Source of the DNA: Acidimicrobiales bacterium
GTDB lineage: Bacteria > Actinomycetota > Acidimicrobiia > Acidimicrobiales > Poriferisodalaceae
Length of the DNA: 64,000 nucleotides
Assembly (NCBI GenBank): GCA_030743005.1
Contig: JASLTG010000011.1
Span: forward strand, 32,168 to 96,167
Direction: 5' to 3'
The notes below the pieces were generated by a model. That model ran no database searches and had not been told where the DNA came from. It saw only the letters and a list, made by a program, of their open reading frames with translations. The position numbers and the translations under genes are program-made. Of the stretch, positions 25,228 through 33,814 are shown piece after piece (the first letter of the stretch is position 1; every line of letters starts with the position of its first letter).

Positions 25228-25389
25228 ATGGCCTTTCTGTCGGGCGTCTCAAGCGCTCAAGAACCGCGAAGAGGCAAGGGCCAACATAACAGCGGTAGCG
25301 GCCTTAGGGGTTCATTCCCCTTATGTCGAGGTAAGTGCTCATCCAATCGACTGGACTTGTATGGGCTGTTACCGGATCTAGCGCTTCCA

Positions 25390-25968
25390 CTATTTGCGGT
25401 GGTTTAAATCCGATATGGCCTGTTGGGTTACCTGGAAGTTGAACTCATCAAAACAAACGAGAGTGACTGCGTGCATCGCCGACCTATCAAGGTTTTCTTC
25501 GAACCAAGAAGCGATCGCAGACACTGCTATTGGAGCAGCCAATTCTTTCGGAAAGCCATAAACGCCGGTACTAATCGCAGAAAATGCGATCGACGTTGCA
25601 CCAACATCAGCCGCGGCATCTAGGGAGGACGTATAGCAGTCAGAGAGCAGGGTTGCACTGTGGACAGGCCCATGGTGCTCCCAAATCGGCCCAACAGTAT
25701 GGATAACCCACTTAGCAGGAAGGTCACCTGCGGACGTCACCACAGCTGAACCGGTAGCACAGGGACCATCCTGATCAATGATCGCTTGACACTCGCGGAG
25801 CACAGTCGGGCCCGCTGCCGCGTGTATCGCTCCATCGACGCCACCGCCCCCAGAGAGTGCGCTGTTGGCAGCGTTAACAATTGCGTCAACCTTCAACGCC
25901 GTGATGTCGCCCCGTATGACCGCAAGAGCACCGGCTCCGACGACTTCATTCAAGGCGAAAGCCCTCAT
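25390..25968 (-). CDS. Macro-domain protein (ADP-ribose/O-acetyl-ADP-ribose hydrolase type)
   Basis: About 192 residues from the ATG at 25968. Macro-domain core: VIRGDITALKVDAIVNAANSAL with Asp21 and the NAAN motif, the loop GGGGVDGAIH near 40-49 and ISTGVYGFP near 147. These bind ADP-ribose and are found in MacroD/YmdB-type deacylases and mono-ADP-ribosyl hydrolases. An open frame runs 31 codons further upstream but that part has no family similarity and lies inside the monooxygenase gene; even from 25968 it overlaps that gene by 23 bp, implying coupled translation. A second ADP-ribose-related hydrolase lies at 53774. Confidence 0.88.
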   Translation of the reverse strand: MRAFALNEVVGAGALAVIRGDITALKVDAIVNAANSALSGGGGVDGAIHAAAGPTVLRECQAIIDQDGPCATGSAVVTSAGDLPAKWVIHTVGPIWEHHGPVHSATLLSDCYTSSLDAAADVGATSIAFSAISTGVYGFPKELAAPIAVSAIASWFEENLDRSAMHAVTLVCFDEFNFQVTQQAISDLNHRK

Positions 25969-27541
25969 AGTTATTCTCGGCGACTTGTCTACATTTCTCG
26001 GCATATGGGGGATAGCCGATGAGGGGCATGAAGACACGTGTCTTCCCCGGGATGTTCGCACCCAAATACCAGGAATTGCATGTTGGATAAAGAGTCTGAT
26101 CCGCGATCGAATTAACGTGGTCCACCCAGCTATCCGCAGCTGTTGCGGTGGCCTCGATGCTGATCAGGTTCTGCTGTCGCATGGCGACAAGACAATCCCG
26201 AATCCACTCCACGTGTTGTTCGATAGCCAAAATCATATTGGTCAACACCGACGGGCTGCCGGGCCCCGTGACGGTGAACAGGTTCGGGAATTCAGGAACA
26301 CCCAGCCCCAGATAGGTACGCGGCCCTGCGGACCACGCGTCTTCGAGTGTGCACCCACCCTTGCCGGTTATGTTCATTTTGAGCAACGCCCCGGTCATGG
26401 CATCGAAACCAGTGGCAAAGATCAACGCATCGAACTCGAAATCCTGGCCATCTGCCCTCAGACCCGTCTTAGTTATTTGTTCGATGCCACCGTCTGAGAT
26501 GTCCACCAAATTGACATGTTCGGAATTGAAGGTCTCGTAGTAATGCGTATCCAAGCAGGGCCGTTTGCAGGCGATCGTGTTTGTTGGAGCCAAAAGCCGA
26601 GCAGTCTCCGGATCATCTACAACCTGACTGATTTGGCCTCGGACATATTCGGCGATGCGCTCATTTGAGGTCGTATCAATTCCGATATCGGCGTAGGCAC
26701 GGTAGAAGCCGAAGCCCCCGTGTTCCCATCTTTCATCCATGCGAGCGTCAAATTCGGAACTATGTGCCTCTTTAGCTGAATCTTCGTTGGGTGGGAAGAT
26801 GGAGAGGATTCCGGAACGTTCGATTCTGGCTGCGTGCCTGAGTTCGTCGTAATTTTCTTTGGTTTCGGCTTGAACCCGAGGGTCCAACGGTTGGTTCCGC
26901 GCGGGAACCGAATAGTTAGGTGTCCTCTGAAACACGGTGAGTTGCGACGCCTGTTCAGCGATCACCGGAATCGCTTGAACTGCGGAAGATCCAGTTCCTA
27001 CCACAGCGACTCGGCGTCCTGAAAAGTCGACGGTTTGATGAGGCCATCGGCCCGTGTGGTACACATCGCCTTCGAAATTGGCCAATCCTTCAAAATCCGG
27101 AAGGTTGGTAGTCGAAAGGCAACCGGTTGCTGCTACGAGAAAGCGCGACCGGTAGGTATCGCGGTTAGTGGTAATAGTCCAGGTGTTTGTGATCTCGTCG
27201 TAGTCAGCAGCTTCGACCGTGCTGTTGAAAGCAATGAGAGATTCAAGGTCGAATCTGTCCGATACGTGCTCGGCATATTTCAGAATCTCAGGTTGACCCG
27301 CATAGCGCTCTGTCCACTCCCACTCTTGTTGAAGTTCTGGGTCGAACGAATAGGAATATTGCAAGCTTTCGACGTCGCATCGTGCGCCGGGATAACGATT
27401 CCAATACCAGGTACCTCCGACCCCGTCGCCTCTCTCGACACCTTTAACGTCGAAGCCTTCTTGTCTCAACAGGTAAAGGGAATAGAGCCCGCCAAAGCCG
27501 GCCCCAACAACAACCACATCACATTCTTCGACCAAGCTCAC
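25946..27541 (-). CDS. Flavin-containing monooxygenase, Baeyer-Villiger type
   Basis: 531 residues, cyclohexanone-monooxygenase-like. FAD fold VVGAGFGGLYSLYLL at 11-25, GGTWYWNRYPGARCD near 42-56, the type I Baeyer-Villiger fingerprint FxGxxxHxxxWP at 156-167 (FEGDVYHTGRWP) and the NADPH fold AVVGTGSSAVQ at 179-189. These enzymes insert oxygen next to a ketone to give esters or lactones. Starts with GTG. It is 143 bp from the divergent crotonase gene and overlaps the macro-domain gene downstream. Substrate unknown; neighbouring crotonase, amidase and CoA-transferase genes suggest a role in breaking down a cyclic or branched carbonyl compound (inference). Confidence 0.9.
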   Translation of the reverse strand: MSLVEECDVVVVGAGFGGLYSLYLLRQEGFDVKGVERGDGVGGTWYWNRYPGARCDVESLQYSYSFDPELQQEWEWTERYAGQPEILKYAEHVSDRFDLESLIAFNSTVEAADYDEITNTWTITTNRDTYRSRFLVAATGCLSTTNLPDFEGLANFEGDVYHTGRWPHQTVDFSGRRVAVVGTGSSAVQAIPVIAEQASQLTVFQRTPNYSVPARNQPLDPRVQAETKENYDELRHAARIERSGILSIFPPNEDSAKEAHSSEFDARMDERWEHGGFGFYRAYADIGIDTTSNERIAEYVRGQISQVVDDPETARLLAPTNTIACKRPCLDTHYYETFNSEHVNLVDISDGGIEQITKTGLRADGQDFEFDALIFATGFDAMTGALLKMNITGKGGCTLEDAWSAGPRTYLGLGVPEFPNLFTVTGPGSPSVLTNMILAIEQHVEWIRDCLVAMRQQNLISIEATATAADSWVDHVNSIADQTLYPTCNSWYLGANIPGKTRVFMPLIGYPPYAEKCRQVAENNYEGFRLE

Positions 27542-27684
27542 AAGCTAACCCCCGTTTCTTCTCTTGAAATTAGCTTGTCTCAAGGTCGAGGGTCGGCTCT
27601 TCTAGTCACGCACGTCCATCGATTTCTCCCCACTGCCTCGCGGATGGGATCTAGCATCCTGATTCGATCCACTTGGAGACGATT

Positions 27685-28515
27685 GTGAATTACGAGAGAG
27701 TTAAATACGAAACGCCCGCCACCGGTGTGGCACGCATCACCCTGACCAGACCCGAGGCTGCTAACGCGCAGGACTATTTGATGTTGTCGGAACTGAACTC
27801 GGCATTTGATGAGGCGGCCGGTGATGAAGCCATCCGCGTCATAGTCCTGGCCGCTGAGGGAAAACACTTCTCATCGGGCCACGACCTTGCTGCTCCCGAA
27901 CCGAATATGGAAGATTTCCCGACCGTGGGAACCCAATGTCATTTCGATGCTGACGGGACAGAGGGATATATGGCTCGAGAAGCAGAAATGTATTTAGGGC
28001 TGTGTTGGCGATGGAGGAATCTAGCTAAGCCGACAATCGCTCAAGTTCAAGGCAAAGTGATCGCTGGCGGTCTAATGCTGGTTTGGCCGATGGACCTCAT
28101 AGTTGCATCCGAAGACGCAACATTCAGCGACCCTGTGGTCGCATTCAATGTAAATGGCGTCGAATATTTCGCGCACCCCTTTGAAGCCGGCACGAGATTG
28201 GCGAAGGAAATGTTGTTTACCGGTAGATCCTTAACGGCAGACGAGCTCATGGATAGAGGTATGGTCAACAAAGTTGTTCCATTAGCAGAATTAGAAGAAG
28301 CAACACTGGAGTTAGCAGTTCACATAGCTAAGCGTCCTATGTTCGGTCTCACCTTGGCGAAGCAGAGCGTGAACCAAGCCGTCGACGCCATGGGCATGTA
28401 CAGCGCACTACAGGCAGCGTTCAGCTTGCATCATGTCGGTCATAGCCACAACATGGAAGTCCATGGGCGGCGTATCGATCCGTCGGGCATCGATGTCATT
28501 AGGTCTGAGGCGTGA
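27685..28515 (+). CDS. Crotonase-fold (enoyl-CoA hydratase/isomerase family) protein lacking both hydratase Glu residues
   Basis: About 276 residues from GTG 27685; GGAG sits 6 nt upstream, so the TTG twelve bases earlier is rejected. Crotonase features: LTRPEAANAQD near 20, oxyanion-hole segments FSSGHDL near 62-68 and KVIAGGLML near 124-132, and LAKEMLFTGRSLTADE near 172. Aligned to rat enoyl-CoA hydratase, the two catalytic Glu positions (144 and 164) are Met131 and Val151, so simple hydration is unlikely; isomerisation, decarboxylation or C-C cleavage are alternatives. Its stop overlaps the amidase start (GTGA). Confidence 0.85.
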   Translation: MNYERVKYETPATGVARITLTRPEAANAQDYLMLSELNSAFDEAAGDEAIRVIVLAAEGKHFSSGHDLAAPEPNMEDFPTVGTQCHFDADGTEGYMAREAEMYLGLCWRWRNLAKPTIAQVQGKVIAGGLMLVWPMDLIVASEDATFSDPVVAFNVNGVEYFAHPFEAGTRLAKEMLFTGRSLTADELMDRGMVNKVVPLAELEEATLELAVHIAKRPMFGLTLAKQSVNQAVDAMGMYSALQAAFSLHHVGHSHNMEVHGRRIDPSGIDVIRSEA

Positions 28516-30008
28516 CCGAACCTTGTGACTTAAGCGCTGTTGACGCTCGAAGTGCTATCTGCGCGCGGGAACTCTCCCCAGTTGAACTGACTGAGTCGTG
28601 TCTGCAAAGAATCGATCGGTTGAATCCAACGCTTAACGCGATGGTTACTGTTTCTGCAGAATCTGCCCTACAGGACGCCCGCGTGGCGGAAGACGCTATA
28701 ACGCACGGAAATGGGGACGGTTTGATCCACGGTCTACCCGTCGCCATCAAAGACTTACAGGACACCAAGGGCATAGTGACGACTTACGGGACATCGTTTT
28801 ATCGCGACCATGTACCCAACGAAGATGCTGGCATCGTGGCTCGAATACGCGCTGCCGGGGGGATAGTGATCGGTAAGACCAACATTCCCGAAATGAGTAT
28901 CGGCGCTAACACGATTAACCGGCTTTTCGGCGCGACCGGTAATCCCTACGCGCCGGAGTTGACATGTGGGGGATCATCGGGCGGCTCCGCAGTTGCTGTC
29001 GCTACTGGTATGGCACCACTAGCAACCGGTTCTGACCATGGAGGCAGTCTGCGAATTCCGGCCTGTTTCAGTGGAGTGGTCGGGCACAGGGCAACACCGG
29101 GCACGGTCCCACATGAGAGCCGCACAATTACCCAAACCAATTACAGCCTGCAAGGCCCCATGGCGAGAACCGTTGATGACGTAGCGTTACTCTTGGCAGT
29201 CATCTCAACTCGCGATCGGGCAAGTCGACGCGACCCGATGAGCTTCCCGCTCGACGGGAATGGATTTCTCGATCTGGCGTCACCCACCATTGAGAGTCTT
29301 CGGATTGGTGTGACCGCTGATTTCGGAGGTCTCCTCGTTTCCAACCACGTCCGAAGGGAGTTTGAGGACCGAGTTGCTTATTTGGTGGAATGCGGAGCGG
29401 AAGTGGTTGACCTGTCTCTAGATCTGACCGAGGCCGTTGAGGTTGATTGGCAGCTACGGGCAGACATTTTTGCTACCCAATACCACCGGGATATTGCCGA
29501 CTTTGATGAGAGTTTCAATCCCAACGTATTTCGCACCTATGAGACTGCGCTGTCGACCACAGTGCTCGAGATAGCGCGAGCTCGCAGAAAGCAAGTTGAT
29601 CTGTTTCGTAGAGTTGATGCAGTCTTCGATGAAGTCGACATCGTCGTATGTCCCGGAGTCAGTGTTCCACCTTTCCCGTGGTCGTCTCTTCATCCGACTG
29701 AGATTGACGGAGAGAAAGTCGACAACTACATGGCCTGGCTGAGTCTGACGAGTTGTTTGACCGTCGTCGGACACCCAGTTGCGGCGTTGCCGGCCGGTTT
29801 AGATAGCAGCGGCCTGCCGTTTGGAATCCAATGCATCGCCCCCATGTATCAGGATGCCACCCTGTTGACAATGGCTAAATCCCTCGAAAATAGCTTCGCA
29901 GCATCAGCTCAGTATTTAGTGCCGAGACCCGATCATCAAGTAATAGAGAGTTCAGATCCACAGTGCCAGGAACTAGGGAAGGCAGCAGCCATAGCGGCGG
30001 CGGGCTAA
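28512..30008 (+). CDS. Amidase (amidase-signature family)
   Basis: 498 residues. The Ser-cisSer-Lys triad is present: Lys80 in VAIKD, Ser155 in CGGSSGGSA and nucleophile Ser179 in GSDHGGSLRIPA, with the same 24-residue Ser-Ser spacing as peptide amidase. The usual GSDT/IGGS is GSDHGGS here. The enzyme hydrolyses carboxamides to acid plus ammonia. The start GTG overlaps the crotonase stop by 4 nt, indicating coupled expression with it. It is convergent with the stand-alone HyuA gene (2 bp gap). Not GatA: no gatB or gatC nearby, and the C-terminal half diverges. Confidence 0.9.
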   Translation: MTEPCDLSAVDARSAICARELSPVELTESCLQRIDRLNPTLNAMVTVSAESALQDARVAEDAITHGNGDGLIHGLPVAIKDLQDTKGIVTTYGTSFYRDHVPNEDAGIVARIRAAGGIVIGKTNIPEMSIGANTINRLFGATGNPYAPELTCGGSSGGSAVAVATGMAPLATGSDHGGSLRIPACFSGVVGHRATPGTVPHESRTITQTNYSLQGPMARTVDDVALLLAVISTRDRASRRDPMSFPLDGNGFLDLASPTIESLRIGVTADFGGLLVSNHVRREFEDRVAYLVECGAEVVDLSLDLTEAVEVDWQLRADIFATQYHRDIADFDESFNPNVFRTYETALSTTVLEIARARRKQVDLFRRVDAVFDEVDIVVCPGVSVPPFPWSSLHPTEIDGEKVDNYMAWLSLTSCLTVVGHPVAALPAGLDSSGLPFGIQCIAPMYQDATLLTMAKSLENSFAASAQYLVPRPDHQVIESSDPQCQELGKAAAIAAAG

Positions 30009-30010
30009 AT

Positions 30011-32017
30011 CTAAGCAGGGGAGCCCACAGCGACTGATTTGAGAATCGCCTCCACAAATAGCTGTCGTTCCTCAACGCGTGCTTCGTTTATTTGCCAATC
30101 GTGGGACACAACGAATTTCGCCGCGCCCGCTTCCTCCATTTTCTCAGTCAGCACCGCAGCAGCATCTGCTTCCGCGAATTCCTGTGCCAGCTGCAGATCG
30201 TAGTAATTGGATGGCTCTCGAACATGAACGCGAAAGAGACCCCTTCTCGGGGCACTGACAGTGGTTTGTTTGACCAGCCGGATCACCCCGGTAGCAGCTC
30301 CATAAGCATTCGCTACTTCGGAATGTTCTGGGACGGTGCAGTCAGTGCCAAGGTTCTGACCGAGTTGACTCTGGTACAAAGCTGCCGGTGCCCCAACTGC
30401 AGTTAATGTCTCATTGATCTCCGCTGTAATGTCGAGAATTCTCCGCTTCTCAAGACGGGTCTCTAACTGGGTTTGAGCATTCAAGGCTGATTTGAGATGG
30501 CCGATTGTCAACCCATCATGATCTGCAGCAGCGATCAGGATCGTTTCGCTTATCCGCGCACTTAGTAGTTTGAGCACCAGGTCCGCGAACAACAATCCGC
30601 TATCAGCGAGTGGTTTACCAAATCGATCTAACTGTCGGGCAAGAAGGTTAGAACCGAAGTGGGCTGGCTCCGCGCCGTATCGATCATCCAACTCGAGGAC
30701 ATGTGCAGCATCTGTTGGGGTGAAAGCTGCAGCGCCTACTATTCCAGAGGCGATTAACCGGTTCAGGGCGTTGCGCTGCAAACCAGAGGTAATCACGTCC
30801 TCATACCGGCCACCTACGGGGCTTTCCTGCAAGGCTTCGAGAATCGTGGCTTCAGCCGAGGATTGAGGGATCCAATCGTGGTCCTGCTCGAGGAGCCAAA
30901 GGTAAATCCCGTCGCTTTCTCTTGCTACCGACCGGCCGAGTTGGTCCTCCAACATGGCCTGGACCTCGGGCCTTTCCGAGCATGCTGTAACCAACGGGGT
31001 GACTCTTCTGGGACCGATTAAGACTGGTTGGTCGCCGAGCGGTGAGGGTTGAACGTGGCTGTCGCCGCCGATGCCCTCTGTATGGACCCGCACGGCATTC
31101 ACCATGGTTTCATGCCCACCAATATTTGCACCAGACGGGGCAGATTCAGGAAATCCGTCAGATATTGCTGCGACATCGGTTGTCGTGCCGCCGATATCTA
31201 CGACCACTCCCTCCCTAACGGAGTTGAGAGCAGCAGCACCAGTAGCACTCGCGGCCGGACCGGACAAGATGGTCTCAATTGGGCGCGCCTTAACAAAATC
31301 TGAAGACACGAGGGATCCGTCTCCCCGCATGAACATCAGCGGACAAGTTAGCTCCAAGTAAGTCATTGATATTTCGACGGCGGCGACCAATCGATGAATG
31401 AGAGGTACCAGTCGGGCATTAAGCAAGGCTGTTACAGCGCGCTTTGGAGCGTCGAGTTGGCCTGACAACTCGTGGCTCAGAGTCACGGACTTTCCTGTTG
31501 CCTCAGTGATCGATCGGGCTGTGGTGAACTCATGTTCGGGGTTGCGTACACTGAACGACCCGACGATCGCATATGCCTCTAACCCCGAATCGTGTGTGGT
31601 AAGCCAATCGTTTAACGGTGAGAGGTCGAGTGGTTCAAGCTCTATGCCATGAGGGGAGTGACCACCAGCTACTTGAAGGATTGGATTTGCTGGAATCAAA
31701 TGATCTAAACCTCTCCTTTTCGTTGCAGTCTCATCAAGGCCAATCGTTATTAGCCCTGCTGGGCGACCGCCGCCTTCAACGAGAGCATTTGTCGCCAAGG
31801 TGGTAGAGACGGCGACCAAACAGACGCCCGTCGATGGAACGACACCAGTGGCGAATATTTCATTTAATACTTCCGTTACGCAGCCACCTAGGTCACCGTG
31901 GGTCGTTGGGACTTTCGCTTTAGCTATGACTTGTTCGGTCGACCGGCAGTAGACAACCGCGTCCGTATAGGTCCCGCCTGTGTCAATTCCGATCGTGAAC
32001 TGGCCGTTCCCTTGCAT
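30011..32017 (-). CDS. Stand-alone hydantoinase/oxoprolinase HyuA-like protein
   Basis: About 668 residues from the ATG at 32017. HyuA signatures: FTIGIDTGGTYTDAVVY at the N-terminus, STTLATNALVEGGG near 72, FMRGDGSL near 230, ILSGPAAS and VVDIGGTTTDVAAI near 280. The last 350 residues diverge and no HyuB partner lies nearby, unlike the fusion at 4610. An open frame continues 38 codons upstream but would run towards the divergent CoA-transferase start and lacks family features, so I trim it; the remaining 79-bp gap can hold both promoters. ATP-dependent ring opening is the family role, but the substrate is unknown. Confidence 0.8.
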   Translation of the reverse strand: MQGNGQFTIGIDTGGTYTDAVVYCRSTEQVIAKAKVPTTHGDLGGCVTEVLNEIFATGVVPSTGVCLVAVSTTLATNALVEGGGRPAGLITIGLDETATKRRGLDHLIPANPILQVAGGHSPHGIELEPLDLSPLNDWLTTHDSGLEAYAIVGSFSVRNPEHEFTTARSITEATGKSVTLSHELSGQLDAPKRAVTALLNARLVPLIHRLVAAVEISMTYLELTCPLMFMRGDGSLVSSDFVKARPIETILSGPAASATGAAALNSVREGVVVDIGGTTTDVAAISDGFPESAPSGANIGGHETMVNAVRVHTEGIGGDSHVQPSPLGDQPVLIGPRRVTPLVTACSERPEVQAMLEDQLGRSVARESDGIYLWLLEQDHDWIPQSSAEATILEALQESPVGGRYEDVITSGLQRNALNRLIASGIVGAAAFTPTDAAHVLELDDRYGAEPAHFGSNLLARQLDRFGKPLADSGLLFADLVLKLLSARISETILIAAADHDGLTIGHLKSALNAQTQLETRLEKRRILDITAEINETLTAVGAPAALYQSQLGQNLGTDCTVPEHSEVANAYGAATGVIRLVKQTTVSAPRRGLFRVHVREPSNYYDLQLAQEFAEADAAAVLTEKMEEAGAAKFVVSHDWQINEARVEERQLFVEAILKSVAVGSPA

Positions 32018-32096
32018 GGATGGGTATTTTGTCACCGCATCACCGGTAAAGGCCAGTAAATCTGCAGTTGGTCTGTCCTCGGCGTAATGTCTTGAG

Positions 32097-33317
32097 ATGC
32101 TCTTGGAAAGTGTCCGTGTCCTCGATTTCACCCAATATCTATCGGGACCAAGCGCGACTCGGATGTTGGCTGAACTGGGCGCTGATGTAATAAAAGTCGA
32201 GTACGGACCGCATGGAGATCCCAGTCGGACACTCCCATTTGTGTCGGACAGCGGGTCGTCTTCTTACTACAGCCAACAGAATCGCGGTAAACGCTCCATC
32301 TGCCTCGATCTCGGATCCGAAGAAGGCTGTGATTTAGCGCGAACTTTGGCGGCACAATGCGACGTGGTGGTCGAAAACTTTGGGCCCGGTGTCATGGATC
32401 GTCGTGGTTTGGGCTGGGAGAGTCTCAAGGCCGAAAACCCTAAATTGATTATGGCGTCTATATCGGCATTCGGTAAATCAGGCCCCTTGTCGCACCTTCA
32501 AGGATTTGATCTGATTGGACAAGCGCTCTCCGGGATGATGCACCTCACTGGTGATGCCGATGGGGCGCCTCAATTCACTGGCTCACCGATATCAGATTGC
32601 GCTGCGGGGCAAATGCTATTTGGTGCTATCGGGCATGCACTATTTCATCAAGAACGAACAGGGGAGGGCCAATATATAGAAGTGACACTGGTTGATCCTC
32701 TGTTCGCGATGCATTCGATAGCGGTCCAAGGTCATAGTGCGAGCGGCGGACAATGGAGCCAAGAACGCTCTGGTCGACAATTCAGCATCGTCGTTCCTTC
32801 AGGCACCTACAAAGGACCCGAAGGATGGATCGTGTTGCAGGTGTTAGCACCCCAGTGGCAAAGGCTCTGCGACGCGATGGGTGACAGCGATCTAGCCACC
32901 GATGCTCGGTTTTCTACGGCGGAGGCACGAATTGCGAATGCTGCAGAACTCCTCAGCCTCGTCGAAGAATGGATGCAAGGATTCGGGAGCGACGCGGAGC
33001 TCCTCTCTTACCTTGAGGATCAACGCATCCCGGCTGCACCGGTTCTAAGTCCCGAAGAGGCGATGGTGCACCCCCACTTCACCGAAAGGGGTATGGTCCG
33101 AACCGTAGTCGACCCGGCTTTTGGTGAAATTACGGTGACTGGTCTGCCGGCCAGATTCAGTTCGATCGAAATCCCAGCTAGCGAACCGTTGCCGCCCTTC
33201 TTGGGCCAACATAATGCAGAGGTATTGTCGGAAATTCTCGGGATGTCAGACTCAGCAATCTCAGAATTAGAGCATCGCGGGGTATTGCTTTCTGGCGCTG
33301 ACGGAATTCCAGAGTGA
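32097..33317 (+). CDS. CaiB/BaiF (class III) CoA-transferase
   Basis: 406 residues. N-terminal VRVLDFTQYLSGPSATRMLAELGADVIKVE, NRGKRSICLDL near 62, VVENFGPGVMDR near 91 and a conserved catalytic Asp167 in SPISDCAAGQ, matching Asp169 of formyl-CoA transferase. C-terminal LGQHNAEVL. Unlike the pair at 2132-4593 it stands alone and carries the Asp, so it is probably homodimeric. Divergent from the HyuA-like gene. It probably activates a carboxylic acid made by the neighbouring amidase or HyuA enzymes (inference from position). Confidence 0.9.
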   Translation: MLLESVRVLDFTQYLSGPSATRMLAELGADVIKVEYGPHGDPSRTLPFVSDSGSSSYYSQQNRGKRSICLDLGSEEGCDLARTLAAQCDVVVENFGPGVMDRRGLGWESLKAENPKLIMASISAFGKSGPLSHLQGFDLIGQALSGMMHLTGDADGAPQFTGSPISDCAAGQMLFGAIGHALFHQERTGEGQYIEVTLVDPLFAMHSIAVQGHSASGGQWSQERSGRQFSIVVPSGTYKGPEGWIVLQVLAPQWQRLCDAMGDSDLATDARFSTAEARIANAAELLSLVEEWMQGFGSDAELLSYLEDQRIPAAPVLSPEEAMVHPHFTERGMVRTVVDPAFGEITVTGLPARFSSIEIPASEPLPPFLGQHNAEVLSEILGMSDSAISELEHRGVLLSGADGIPE

Positions 33318-33400
33318 AATGACACCCAGCGTCTGATGGGTAATGATCATGTCAGTCCCCAAATCAGGGTCGACTCTATATACCGCAGGGAGGGCTAACG

Positions 33401-33814
33401 ATGGCGATTGCCTCAGTAAAGGAAATGGTCGAGGCCGCTAAAGCCGAGATCGACAACATTTCACCCGAAGAAGCATCGAGGAGAGCTGTCGACGAAGGCG
33501 CTCTCATCGTTGATATCCGCGATGTGCGTGAGCTGCAACGCGATGGAGCTATTCCTGGGGCTATGCACGCCCCGCGAGGGATGCTGGAATTCTGGGTGTC
33601 ACCAGACTCTCCGTACACCAATGAAATATTCGGCGAGGACCGCGAATTCGTGCTGTGCTGTGCCGGTGGGATGAGGTCAGCCTTATCTGCTAAGACCCTC
33701 AAAGACATGGGCATGGAGAAAATCAGTCATATCGAAACAGGCTTCGGTGGATGGCAGGCCGACGACATGCCGACCGAATCATATGAAGAATGGAAAGCTA
33801 ATCGCGTAAGGTGA
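33401..33814 (+). CDS. Rhodanese-like domain protein
   Basis: A 137-residue single-domain rhodanese. The N-terminal 20 residues form a helix before ISPEEASRRAVDEGALIVDIRDVRE; the active loop is CCAGGMRS (Cys87, Arg92), a sulfurtransferase-type C-x4-R loop. Rhodaneses carry persulfide sulfur or handle other reactive groups. A GGGAGG ribosome-binding site precedes the ATG. Its stop overlaps the start of the dimethylformamidase-like gene (GTGA), so the two are coupled in translation; the reason for this partnership is unknown. Confidence 0.9.
   Translation: MAIASVKEMVEAAKAEIDNISPEEASRRAVDEGALIVDIRDVRELQRDGAIPGAMHAPRGMLEFWVSPDSPYTNEIFGEDREFVLCCAGGMRSALSAKTLKDMGMEKISHIETGFGGWQADDMPTESYEEWKANRVR

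Noticed and set aside
25300..25322. AGGGG/CCCCT inverted repeat between proV and the macro-domain gene as a terminator
   Set aside because: No T-run follows on the minus strand and the stem is short.
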